Source: JAVBOW01 sp031550125 (GTDB lineage: Bacteria > Bacteroidota > Bacteroidia > Bacteroidales > Rikenellaceae). Taken from it: a DNA stretch of 61,971 nucleotides. The DNA lies in contig JAVBOW010000020.1 in the NCBI GenBank assembly GCA_031550125.1, positions 1-61,971 of the forward strand, given 5' to 3'. The notes under the pieces were generated by a model. It had not been told where the DNA came from, did not search any database, and worked only from the letters and a program-made list of their open reading frames with translations. The translations under genes and the position numbers were made by a program. Of the stretch, positions 24,399 to 32,003 are shown one piece after another. Position 1 is the stretch's first letter. Each line of letters opens with the position of its first letter.

Positions 24399-24689
24399 AT
24401 GAACGTAAAGATTCAATCCGTAAAATTCGACGCAGACCACCGTCTGATCGAATTCATCGAGGGTAAAATGTCTAAGTTGGAACGTTTCGCCGAAAAAGTG
24501 ATCTCGGCCGAAGTGATCCTTAAAGTGGACAAAGATCACGAAAAGGGCAATAAGATAGCCACCGTGCGCCTGGAGATTCCGGGAGCCGAATTGGTCGCCG
24601 AGGAGAGGAGTAAAACATTTGAAGAATCGGTGGATGAGGCTATCGACGCCATCCGCAAGCAGATAGAAAAACATAAAGCGAAAGCTTAG
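24399..24689 (+). CDS. hpf: Short-form ribosome hibernation-promoting factor
   Basis: A 96-residue HPF/RaiA-type protein (MNVKIQSVKFDADHRLIEFI, VRLEIPGAELVAEE, DEAIDAIRKQIEKHK). It binds the 30S decoding region and inactivates ribosomes under starvation. There is no C-terminal dimerisation domain of long HPF. In several Bacteroides genomes a tRNA cluster and tuf follow hpf, as I recall; here a terminator and repeat copy D follow instead. Confidence 0.93.
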   Translation: MNVKIQSVKFDADHRLIEFIEGKMSKLERFAEKVISAEVILKVDKDHEKGNKIATVRLEIPGAELVAEERSKTFEESVDEAIDAIRKQIEKHKAKA

Positions 24690-24711
24690 CCCGGCGTAAG
24701 GCCGGTGGATG

Positions 24712-24744
24712 GCCGGGGGTGTCTCGTTTTGAGACGCCCCCGGC
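24712..24744 (+). terminator. Intrinsic terminator after hpf
   Basis: GCCGGGGGTGTCTC (24712-24725) pairs with GAGACGCCCCCGGC (24731-24744) with one G-U pair, then TTTAT. Strong terminator. Confidence 0.9.
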
Positions 24745-24751
24745 TTTATAT

Positions 24752-24966
24752 GGGGCCGACCTCAATTATGTGTTGGCCGCGCATATCGCGCATCATCTTT
24801 CACTTATCCTTCTCATTTCAAATCCTCACGGACTTCAGTCCGCTCCGGTTTGAAATTCAAACGATAAGCGAAACCTGACGCACGCTATGCGCGGCGTGGT
24901 TACCGTAGGGCGCGGCGCTTTCCCTCGCCGCGCATCTTAACGCAGGCCGGTCTTCCGGGCCGATCC
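24752..24966 (+). repeat. Dispersed repeat, copy D (long form)
   Basis: The clearest 215-bp copy, in a 320-bp gene-free gap. Outer parts match the short copies; between two GCGCATC heptamers (24788-24794 and 24930-24936) lies a module that, counting one heptamer, is 142 bp. The module has a large stem (TTTCACTTATC with GATAAGCGAAA), an inner CGGACTTCAGTCCG hairpin, TTTCAAA/TTTGAAA arms, and a GCGCGGCG/CGCCGCGC hairpin (8-bp stem). No open reading frame fits it. Nothing else is seen between 24967 and 25009. Confidence 0.9.
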
Positions 24967-25009
24967 TCTATTATTTGCAGCCAACGTGGGGTCGCAGCCG
25001 TTCCATTGA

Positions 25010-25924
25010 TCATTTTTCCCTGTCCAGATGCCGCCTGATACGGTCGAGGCCGGGACGGGCCAGGGGCGTGTCGCCCCACTGTTCCAAGAAACGCTCGCCG
25101 GTGAGGGTTTGCCAGTATTCGGTGGTGAGGGTTTGCGGATCGGCTACCGGAGTCATGGCTCCGTTGCTTGCCGGAATAGCCGTTTTGTTGTGCGGACAGG
25201 CTTCCTGGCATACGTCGCAGCCGTATATCCATCCGTGGAGACGTGCTTGCGGGTCTTCTCCTTTTTCGATGGTCTGCCTGGCTATGCAGCGGTTCGCGTC
25301 TATCGTTCTTCCGCTTGTTATGGCCTTTGCGGGACAGGACTCCACGCAGCGGGTACACCCGCCGCATTCCGTCCTGGCGTAAGGACGGTCGTAGCTGTCG
25401 GCGGGAACGTCAACGATCAGCTCGCCGAGCAGCACCAGGGAGCCGTGCGAAGGTGTTATTAACAGAGAATTACGTCCTATCCACCCCAGCCCGGCCTCGA
25501 CGGCCCAAGCCTTCTCAAGGATGGGAGCCGAATCGGTGAACGCCCGCCCCGACAGGGAGGGACAGCCTTTCCTCAACTCCGACAGCATTTGCTCCAGCAT
25601 ACCTTTCATTATAATGTGATAGTCCGTGCAGAGGGCGTATGAGGCTATGCGCGGCTCATCCCCGCGGCTCTTTCCGTGGTTGTAACTTACGGCGCAAACT
25701 ATCACCGTCTGCGCTCCCTCCACCAGCGCGGCGGGATCGAGGCGTTTTTCCACGTTGCGTTCCAAATATTCCATCCCGCCGTGGCGACGGGCCGATAGCC
25801 ACTCCGCAATGCGTGCGCGATGCTCGTCCATAGGACGGTAGCGGGCCACGCCGCACAGGTCGAAACCTATGCCGCGAGCTGTGTCGAGGATGTATTTATG
25901 GGCGATCATACAAGAAATTCGCAT
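25010..25924 (-). CDS. queG: Epoxyqueuosine reductase
   Basis: Converts epoxyqueuosine to queuosine in tRNA using cobalamin and two 4Fe-4S clusters. The 304-residue protein has catalytic Asp131 (FTDSAPILEKAWA), cluster cysteines Cys187/190/193/197 (CGGCTRCVESC) and Cys213, Cys236/239/243 (CDVCQEACPHNK). The start is uncertain: a second ATG at 25909 (MIAHKYILD) would give 299 residues and aligns well with typical QueG N-termini; neither has an RBS. Transcribed away from the acyl-CoA synthetase gene. Confidence 0.93.
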   Translation of the reverse strand: MRISCMIAHKYILDTARGIGFDLCGVARYRPMDEHRARIAEWLSARRHGGMEYLERNVEKRLDPAALVEGAQTVIVCAVSYNHGKSRGDEPRIASYALCTDYHIIMKGMLEQMLSELRKGCPSLSGRAFTDSAPILEKAWAVEAGLGWIGRNSLLITPSHGSLVLLGELIVDVPADSYDRPYARTECGGCTRCVESCPAKAITSGRTIDANRCIARQTIEKGEDPQARLHGWIYGCDVCQEACPHNKTAIPASNGAMTPVADPQTLTTEYWQTLTGERFLEQWGDTPLARPGLDRIRRHLDREK

Positions 25925-25952
25925 AAAAATAGTTTATATTTATAAATAAACG

Positions 25953-25960
25953 TATTTTTG
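25953..25960 (+). promoter_or_regulatory. -7 box for the acyl-CoA synthetase gene
   Basis: Forward-strand TATTTTTG fits TAnnTTTG, 30 bp before the ATG at 25983. No clear -33 TTG. Confidence 0.5.
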
Positions 25961-25982
25961 CGATATCACTATTCTGAACTTT

Positions 25983-27581
25983 ATGGAATTTGGAACCTTG
26001 CGGGAACTTTATCTGCATAGCGTAAACGCTTATGCATCGCGTCCCGTTTCGTCTATGTACCATGGCGAGAATATAACTTACGACGTTTTCGCCGAAAGGG
26101 TCGATACCGTACGCAACCTGTTGCTCGGAGCCGGCCTGTCGAAAGGGGATAAGGTAGTCCTTCTTAGTAGTAATATGACCAACTGGGGCGTGGCGTACTT
26201 CGCGACGGTGATCACGGGAATGATCGTGGTACCCGTCCTGCCCGATTTCTCCGGATCGCAGCTCGACATTATCCTGGAACACAGCGAGGCCAAGGCGCTT
26301 ATAGTGTCAGACAAGCTGTTTTCCAAACTGTCGTCGCACAGCGTCAAGGCCATGAACATAGTCATCCGCAGCAAAAATCTGGGGGTGATATCGCAAACCT
26401 GCGACGACAAGGGGACGGAAGGCGAGCCGGCTCCGGACGACGTGGCCGCCATAATATACACCTCCGGGACGACCTCATCGCCCAAAGGAGTGATGCTCAC
26501 CCACCGCAACCTTTGCAAGCAGCTCGAGATGGTACTTAAAATACAGCTGGTGCAGCCATGGGATATATTCCTGTCGATGTTGCCGCTGGCCCACACCTAC
26601 GAATGCTCTTTCGGCATGCTGCTGCCTTTCCGCCAGGGGGCTTCGGTGGTGTACCTCGACAAGCCGCCCACGGCCTCTGTGCTTATGCCGGCCCTCAGGG
26701 ATGTGAGGCCCACGACTTTGCTCAGCGTGCCGCTTATCATGGAGAAGATATATAAGAGCCGCATAACGTCGCGTTTTTCGGGCAACGCTTTCATGCGTTG
26801 GCTTTACGGCGTGCCTGCGTTACGCAAAATGATACACCGTATGGCCGGAGGCGCCCTAAAGACGGCTTTCGGGGGGCGTCTGCGTTTCTTCGGCATAGGC
26901 GGCTCCAAGCTCGATCCGGATACCGAGCGCTTCTTGGCCGAAGCCCGCTTCCCGTACGCCATAGGCTACGGCCTCACGGAGACTGCCCCCCTCATTGCGG
27001 GTGCGGGCGTGGGCAAGACGCGCCTGCAGTCCACCGGCCCGGCGATGCCCGGCGTGCAGATACGTATAGACAACCCCAATCCCGAGACGGGCGAGGGTGA
27101 GATAGTGGTACAAAGTCCCTCCACCATGAAGGGATATTACAAAAATCCCGAAGCCACGGCCGACGCCTTCACCGCCGACGGATGGTTCCGTACGAAGGAC
27201 CTCGGGGTGATGGATGCGGACGGCTACCTGTACATCAAAGGCCGCCTCGGGAATATGATCCTCGGTCCCGGAGGCGAGAATATCTATCCCGAGGAGATAG
27301 AGAATGTGATAAACGGCTATTTCCTCGTCTCGGACTCCATAGTGAGCGAGGACAAGGGTAAGTTGGTGGCGTTGGTGAATTTCGACCGGGAGGAACTCGA
27401 GCGCCGCTATAAAAACCTCAAGGAGGGATGGGGGTATAAGATGGATGAGGTTAAATCCGACCTTATGAACTACGTCAACTCCAAGGTGAGCAAATTTTCG
27501 CGGATATCTATCGTGAAAGAACATGCGGAGGCTTTCGAGAAAACGCCCACGCAGAAGATAAAGCGGTTTTTGTATAAATAA
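25983..27581 (+). CDS. Long-chain acyl-CoA synthetase (AMP-binding)
   Basis: A 532-residue ANL-superfamily ligase that activates a carboxylic acid to acyl-AMP and then acyl-CoA. The P-loop YTSGTTSSPKG is at 159-169, the A5 motif reads YGLTETAPL, and DGWFRTKDLG plus KGRLGNMILGPGGENIYPEE form the hinge region. The C-terminal lysine segment (TPTQKIKRFLYK) is present. A fatty acid is the likely substrate from family resemblance. A terminator follows. Confidence 0.9.
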   Translation: MEFGTLRELYLHSVNAYASRPVSSMYHGENITYDVFAERVDTVRNLLLGAGLSKGDKVVLLSSNMTNWGVAYFATVITGMIVVPVLPDFSGSQLDIILEHSEAKALIVSDKLFSKLSSHSVKAMNIVIRSKNLGVISQTCDDKGTEGEPAPDDVAAIIYTSGTTSSPKGVMLTHRNLCKQLEMVLKIQLVQPWDIFLSMLPLAHTYECSFGMLLPFRQGASVVYLDKPPTASVLMPALRDVRPTTLLSVPLIMEKIYKSRITSRFSGNAFMRWLYGVPALRKMIHRMAGGALKTAFGGRLRFFGIGGSKLDPDTERFLAEARFPYAIGYGLTETAPLIAGAGVGKTRLQSTGPAMPGVQIRIDNPNPETGEGEIVVQSPSTMKGYYKNPEATADAFTADGWFRTKDLGVMDADGYLYIKGRLGNMILGPGGENIYPEEIENVINGYFLVSDSIVSEDKGKLVALVNFDREELERRYKNLKEGWGYKMDEVKSDLMNYVNSKVSKFSRISIVKEHAEAFEKTPTQKIKRFLYK

Positions 27582-27594
27582 AGGTCATTGACAC

Positions 27595-27632
27595 AAAGAG
27601 GCCGTCTCAAAATATTTTGAGACGGCCTCTTT
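27595..27632. terminator. Bidirectional terminator
   Basis: A perfect 38-bp palindrome around TCAAAATATTTTGA with GAGGCCGTC/GACGGCCTC arms, flanked by AAA and TTTTT. It separates the acyl-CoA synthetase from the convergent outer-membrane protein gene and can serve both. Confidence 0.92.
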
Positions 27633-27719
27633 TTATCAAACTCCCTCGAGAAAAAATGCAAATACGCGATTTCCGGAATTAGTCCGCGCTGACGATAAGG
27701 ATAGATGTATGCCTGATCC

Positions 27720-28217
27720 CTACCACCTGAATGATATTCCCAGCGATATGGCCGACCTTTCGAAGCGCGATATTTTGAATTGATACTGCATCCACACCGT
27801 TTTGTCGTCGTCTATGCGGTAGTCGGCGCCGGCTCCCAGCGAGTAGGCGAAACTTGTTTCGGAGAAGTCGTTGCTGGCCACCGTCGGGCCGCCGTAATAC
27901 GCTCCGGTTATGCCCAACCCCAGGACGGGATATAGCGTAATGTACGGATCGGGCTTGAACAGAAAATGGAAATTGAGTCCCGTCTCCCACATAGACCACC
28001 TGTCATTAGGGAAATAGAACGTAAATCCGGGTTCGAGACGGAAGGCGTCCGAGAGGCAATACCTGTAGTTGACAGTGATGCCGCCGCTGGTGTATCCGTC
28101 GCCGGTGATGTATGAAAGGCCGGCTCCGATGGCCTGATCCCCCTTCTGCTGGGCGGCCGAGGTTGAAACTATCATGGTCGCGGAAAGGAGGATGCAGAGG
28201 GTTTTGAATAGCTTCAT
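27720..28217 (-). CDS. Small outer-membrane beta-barrel protein
   Basis: A 165-residue protein with a signal peptide (about 1-22, ending STSAAQ), alternating aromatic strands such as GITVNYRYCL and WETGLNFHFLF, and a C-terminal strand SLGISFRW ending in an aromatic residue, the usual signal for BAM insertion. Size fits an eight-stranded barrel of the OmpA/OmpX-like kind. Role unknown. It has its own -7 box and is divergent from dCMP deaminase. Confidence 0.8.
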   Translation of the reverse strand: MKLFKTLCILLSATMIVSTSAAQQKGDQAIGAGLSYITGDGYTSGGITVNYRYCLSDAFRLEPGFTFYFPNDRWSMWETGLNFHFLFKPDPYITLYPVLGLGITGAYYGGPTVASNDFSETSFAYSLGAGADYRIDDDKTVWMQYQFKISRFERSAISLGISFRW

Positions 28218-28248
28218 GGCGGGATAGAGGGTTAGGTTGCTTAGTATG

Positions 28249-28256
28249 CAAATATA
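28249..28256 (-). promoter_or_regulatory. -7 box for the small barrel protein gene
   Basis: Reverse-strand TATATTTG, 32 bp before the start at 28217, back-to-back with the dCMP deaminase box. Confidence 0.5.
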
Positions 28257-28277
28257 CCTTATTTTATAATAAATTCG

Positions 28278-28285
28278 TACATTTG
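28278..28285 (+). promoter_or_regulatory. -7 box for dCMP deaminase
   Basis: TACATTTG fits TAnnTTTG, 19 bp before the ATG at 28304, so the leader would be only about 12 nt. This box argues against the alternative TTG start at 28283, which lies inside it. Confidence 0.5.
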
Positions 28286-28303
28286 GGGGAAAATAAGCAT
28301 AGC

Positions 28304-28738
28304 ATGGGATATCACGGGGAGAAGCAGCGGCAGCTGGATATGCGTTACATACGCATGGCGCGGATATGGGCCGAGAACTCCTATTGCGTTCGCCGCAAGG
28401 TGGGGGCGCTGATCGTCAAGGATAAGATGATCATATCCGACGGCTATAACGGCACGCCGTCCGGCTTTGAGAACGTCTGCGAGGACGACATGGGTAAAAC
28501 CAAACCCTATGTACTCCACGCCGAGGCCAACGCCATAACCAAGGTGGCCAAGAGCGCCAATAACTGCCAGGGAGCCACCCTGTATATCACCGCTTCGCCG
28601 TGCATAGAGTGTGCGAAGCTGATCATACAGGCCGGGATAAAACGCGTGGTATACTGCGAGAGTTACCATTCGCACGATGGGCTGGAGTTACTCTCGCGCA
28701 TAGGCATCGAACTTTCGCAGGTTGAGGTTTGTGAGTAA
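28304..28738 (+). CDS. dCMP deaminase
   Basis: Deaminates dCMP to dUMP for thymidylate synthesis. The 144-residue protein has zinc ligand His72 and catalytic Glu74 in HAEAN, and cysteines Cys100 and Cys103 in SPCIEC. The conserved NGTPSGF loop near 50-55 fits the dCMP deaminase group. The start at 28304 was chosen over an upstream TTG that lies inside the promoter. Followed by ribE after 26 bp. Confidence 0.92.
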   Translation: MGYHGEKQRQLDMRYIRMARIWAENSYCVRRKVGALIVKDKMIISDGYNGTPSGFENVCEDDMGKTKPYVLHAEANAITKVAKSANNCQGATLYITASPCIECAKLIIQAGIKRVVYCESYHSHDGLELLSRIGIELSQVEVCE

Positions 28739-28764
28739 AATTTAATAATATTTAAACGACAGAT

Positions 28765-29370
28765 ATGTTTTCGGGAATAGTGGAGGCGATAGCCCGTGTG
28801 GAGGATGTACGCCAGGATCAATCGAATAAACATTTTACGCTCAGCGCGCCGTTCGCCGCCGAACTTAAGGTAGACCAGAGCGTCTCACACAACGGAGTGT
28901 GCCTTACCGTCACCTCCGTCGAGGGCGGCTCTTATACGGTAACCGCCATACGCGAGACGCTCGAAAAGTCCAACCTGGACGATCTCAGGCCGGGCGATTC
29001 GGTAAACCTCGAGCGCAGCATGAAACCGGACGCCCTCCTTGACGGACATATAGTGCAGGGCCACGTGGACCAGACGGCTCGCTGTACGGCAGTGGAAGAG
29101 GCCGACGGAAGCTGGTACTACACATTCGAATACGAACCCGAAGGAGGGAACGTGACGGTGGAGAAAGGGTCGGTCGCCGTCAACGGCGTGAGCCTGACGG
29201 TGGTCGATTCCAAAGAAGGATCGTTCCGCGTGGCTATAATCCCTTATACTTACGAGCATACCAATTTCCACACTTTCCGCGTCGGCTCGCGCGTGAACCT
29301 CGAATTCGATATAGTTGGGAAATACATCACCAAATTGATGACGGCTTACGGCGTAATCCAGCCAAAATGA
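28765..29370 (+). CDS. ribE: Riboflavin synthase alpha chain
   Basis: Dismutates two 6,7-dimethyl-8-ribityllumazines to riboflavin. The 201-residue protein starts with the hallmark MFSGIVEA and contains two lumazine-binding repeats, about 1-97 and 98-190, with SHNGVCLTVT and AVNGVSLTVV as matching sites. Complete. The stop overlaps the histidine kinase start (ATGA), so the two are translationally coupled. Confidence 0.95.
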   Translation: MFSGIVEAIARVEDVRQDQSNKHFTLSAPFAAELKVDQSVSHNGVCLTVTSVEGGSYTVTAIRETLEKSNLDDLRPGDSVNLERSMKPDALLDGHIVQGHVDQTARCTAVEEADGSWYYTFEYEPEGGNVTVEKGSVAVNGVSLTVVDSKEGSFRVAIIPYTYEHTNFHTFRVGSRVNLEFDIVGKYITKLMTAYGVIQPK

Positions 29371-30404
29371 AGATAAGGCGCATAAGGTCTCTGGCTGTTT
29401 GGGTGTCGCTCTCCGCGGCGGCGGTAATAGCGGCGGTGCTGCTTATTTCCGGCACAGGTTTCCTCCGCGCGATCTTTGGCGCGCTGGCTGGCGCTGTCGC
29501 AGCCTTCCCCCTGACATTGATACTGGTGCGCAAGTATGTGATATACAAGATAAAGCCCTTGTATAATATAGTCCTCTCCCGCGATGTGAAAACCGGCGAA
29601 TTGGAACAGCAGTACGCCATGAAAGGCATGGTAGGTACGATGGAATCCGAGTTGTCTGTGTGGGCCGAACGCAACGAGGTTGAAATCGCCCGCCTGAAAG
29701 AAAACGAAAAATACCGCAAGGAGTTCCTGGGTAACATTTCGCACGAGATGAAGACACCCATCTTCACCCTCCAGGGCTATATCCTCACCCTTCTGGACGG
29801 CGGCCTGGAGGACAGCGCGGTAAACCGTCGCTATCTCGAAAGGGCCGAGAAGAGCGTAGACCGAATGATAGATATCGTCACCGACCTCGAAGAGATATCG
29901 CGTCTCGAATCGGGTATGCTCGAGATGCGTCGTGAGAGGTTCGACATAGCCTCGCTGGCCCGGGAAATAGCCGAGGACGCGGCCATGGAAGCCGATAAAA
30001 AGGGGATAAAAATATTTATCTCGGGCATCGAATCGCCCGCAAAGGCCGTCCAATCCGTTTGGGTCACTGCCGGTCGCAAGTATATGGAGCAGGTGCTGTG
30101 GAACCTGGTCACCAATTCGATAAAATACGGCAGGGAAGGCGGACGGACGGATATAAATTTCCTGGACGTATTCGATAAGGTCATGGTGGAGGTTGCGGAC
30201 GACGGTATGGGTATAGACCAGCAGGATGTGCCGCGCGTTTTCGAACGGTTCTACCGCACCGACAAATCGCGCTCGCGCGAGATGGGCGGCACCGGCCTCG
30301 GCCTGTCGATAGTAAAGCATATAATAGAGGCCCACGGCGAGAAGATAACGCTCCGCAGCCAACCCGATAAGGGATCGACGTTCAGCTTTACCATAAGCAA
30401 ATAG
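29367..30404 (+). CDS. Membrane sensor histidine kinase
   Basis: A 345-residue kinase with two membrane segments (about 9-30 and 33-54) and almost no periplasmic loop, so its signal is probably sensed in the membrane or cytoplasm. The phospho-acceptor is His126 in NISHEMKTPIF. The ATPase domain has NLVTNSIKYG (N box), ADDGMGID (G1), FERFYRTD (F box) and GGTGLGLSIVKH (G2). No response regulator is next to it in this window, so it is an orphan here, coupled to ribE. Confidence 0.92.
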   Translation: MKIRRIRSLAVWVSLSAAAVIAAVLLISGTGFLRAIFGALAGAVAAFPLTLILVRKYVIYKIKPLYNIVLSRDVKTGELEQQYAMKGMVGTMESELSVWAERNEVEIARLKENEKYRKEFLGNISHEMKTPIFTLQGYILTLLDGGLEDSAVNRRYLERAEKSVDRMIDIVTDLEEISRLESGMLEMRRERFDIASLAREIAEDAAMEADKKGIKIFISGIESPAKAVQSVWVTAGRKYMEQVLWNLVTNSIKYGREGGRTDINFLDVFDKVMVEVADDGMGIDQQDVPRVFERFYRTDKSRSREMGGTGLGLSIVKHIIEAHGEKITLRSQPDKGSTFSFTISK

Positions 30405-30446
30405 GGCCCCTCCAGCCCTGCGCGGCCAATGCGGATTCGAGATCCG

Positions 30447-30659
30447 GGACCAGTCTCGATTATATGCTGGCCGCATATATCGCGCACCATCTTTCACTTA
30501 TCCTTCTGATTTCAAATCCTCACTGGCTTCAGTCCGTTCCGGTTTGAAGCTCAAACAAAGAGTGAAACATGGCACACGCCATGCACGGCGTCGCCGCCGT
30601 AAGGGGTAACGCTTCTTTGCGTCGCGCATCTTAACGCCCACCTTTTTCCTGACTGATCC
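30447..30659 (+). repeat. Dispersed repeat, copy E (long form)
   Basis: A 213-bp long copy, more diverged than B and D, with ends GGACCAGTC and GACTGATCC. It lies in the 354-bp gap between the convergent histidine kinase and IPT/NHL lipoprotein genes. The inner hairpin reads TGGCTTCAGTCCG (imperfect), and the GC-rich hairpin near its right end is decayed. Confidence 0.88.
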
Positions 30660-30680
30660 GAGACCTGTCTCCGTGCAGGC

Positions 30681-30743
30681 CCATTACAGCACTTACGCCG
30701 CCGCCCACATGTATAGCGGGCGGCGGCGTAAGTGCCGTAATGG
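30681..30743 (-). terminator. Very long stem-loop downstream of the IPT/NHL gene
   Basis: A 26-bp stem with one mismatch: arms 30681-30706 and 30718-30743, reading CACTTACGCCGCCGCCC and its complement, with an 11-nt loop. It begins 15 bp past the IPT/NHL stop on the reverse strand. There is no T-run, so it may protect or process the 3' end, or end transcription without a U-tract. Confidence 0.5.
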
Positions 30744-30758
30744 CGTAACTGTGATCCC

Positions 30759-31994
30759 CTATTCGGCCACCACCATAGAAATGCTCTGGCTGTGCCTGTT
30801 GGCGAACAATATATTTCCTGTGGCGTCCACGGCAATCCCCTCGGGATTCCACAGGCGGGCGCTCATGGCGTCGCCGTCGGCTTGGTTGCCTCCTCCGGCT
30901 ATTGTACTCACCTCTCCGTAGGGAGTTATTTTCCGTATCAGGCAACTTTCTTCGCTCCAACCCTGCGAAACGTAGATATTGTCGAATTTGTCCACGGCCA
31001 GCCTGCGGGGGCCGGTGAAAGTAGCCTGGTCGCCGGGGCCGTCGTCGTTGCCTGCGGGACCCACGCCTGCCAACGTACTAATCTGTCCCGAGGGAGATAT
31101 CTTGTAAATGTGGTTATTGGATTCGTTTGTTGCGTACATGTTTCCCGAAGCGTCGAACGCTATGCCTTTGGGTCGGCCGAGATTTTCCTGCGTACCGTCG
31201 CCTGCGAAAACCTCCAAACCCGACGGCGTTATCCTGTATATGCGGTTGGCGTAGAATGCCGCCACGTACACCCTGCCTTCGCCGTCCAACGCTATGCTCG
31301 CCGGGCCGTTCAGGGTTTCGGCCGTGCCGTCGCCGGCCACGGTCGTGACGTTGCCTGCGGCGTCTATGCGGCGCACGCGGCTGTTGCCATAGTCGGCCAC
31401 GTAGATGTTGCCCGCATTGTCGAGGGCTATCCCCTCGGGCGTATCGAATCGCGCCGTCTGTCCGTCGCCGTCGGCGAAGCCCTGGGTGTCGAACCTGCCT
31501 GCCAGGATCGTTTTACCTCCCTGGGGCGTTATCATGCAGATGCAGTGGCCGTCGTTGATGTAGATGTTTCCGGCGGCGTCGGTCGCCAGGCATTTGAAGT
31601 CGTTGATATAGAAACTGCCGTACGTCGCTACGCGCACATACGTGGGGATATAGGTGAATACGGCCTGGGCCGATGCGCTCTTGCCGCCTACCGTTACCGT
31701 CACCGCACCAGTGCAACCGGTATTTTTCGGCACGGTGACGGTAAGGACGCTCGCCGTGGCCGATGTCACTTCGGCCTGTATGCCGTTGATGGTGACTATG
31801 TTTTTGGATGCGCTGCGGCTGAATCCCTCGCCGTTGATGGTGAGCGTCGAACCGTGCGGGGCCGCCTCTGGGGTGAACGACGCGACGGACGGGTCTGCGG
31901 AAGGCGCTTTCTCTCCGTCGTCGCCGCCGGAGCATCCGCACAGGACGGCCAGTGCCAGGGCTGCGGACAGGATATTGAGAGGCAGGAGTTTCAT
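30759..31994 (-). CDS. IPT/TIG and NHL-repeat lipoprotein
   Basis: A 411-residue lipoprotein; the lipobox ends at Cys21, followed by SGGDDGEK, an acidic stretch like those that send Bacteroidota lipoproteins to the cell surface. An IPT/TIG immunoglobulin-like domain (about 36-115) is followed by six or so NHL repeats forming a propeller (for example FDTPEGIALDNAGNIYVADYGN and ARLWNPEGIAVDATGN, in part). Likely a surface binding protein. It lies 9 bp after the EEP hydrolase gene, so the two form an operon. Confidence 0.88.
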   Translation of the reverse strand: MKLLPLNILSAALALAVLCGCSGGDDGEKAPSADPSVASFTPEAAPHGSTLTINGEGFSRSASKNIVTINGIQAEVTSATASVLTVTVPKNTGCTGAVTVTVGGKSASAQAVFTYIPTYVRVATYGSFYINDFKCLATDAAGNIYINDGHCICMITPQGGKTILAGRFDTQGFADGDGQTARFDTPEGIALDNAGNIYVADYGNSRVRRIDAAGNVTTVAGDGTAETLNGPASIALDGEGRVYVAAFYANRIYRITPSGLEVFAGDGTQENLGRPKGIAFDASGNMYATNESNNHIYKISPSGQISTLAGVGPAGNDDGPGDQATFTGPRRLAVDKFDNIYVSQGWSEESCLIRKITPYGEVSTIAGGGNQADGDAMSARLWNPEGIAVDATGNILFANRHSQSISMVVAE

Positions 31995-32003
31995 ACCTGA
32001 AAT

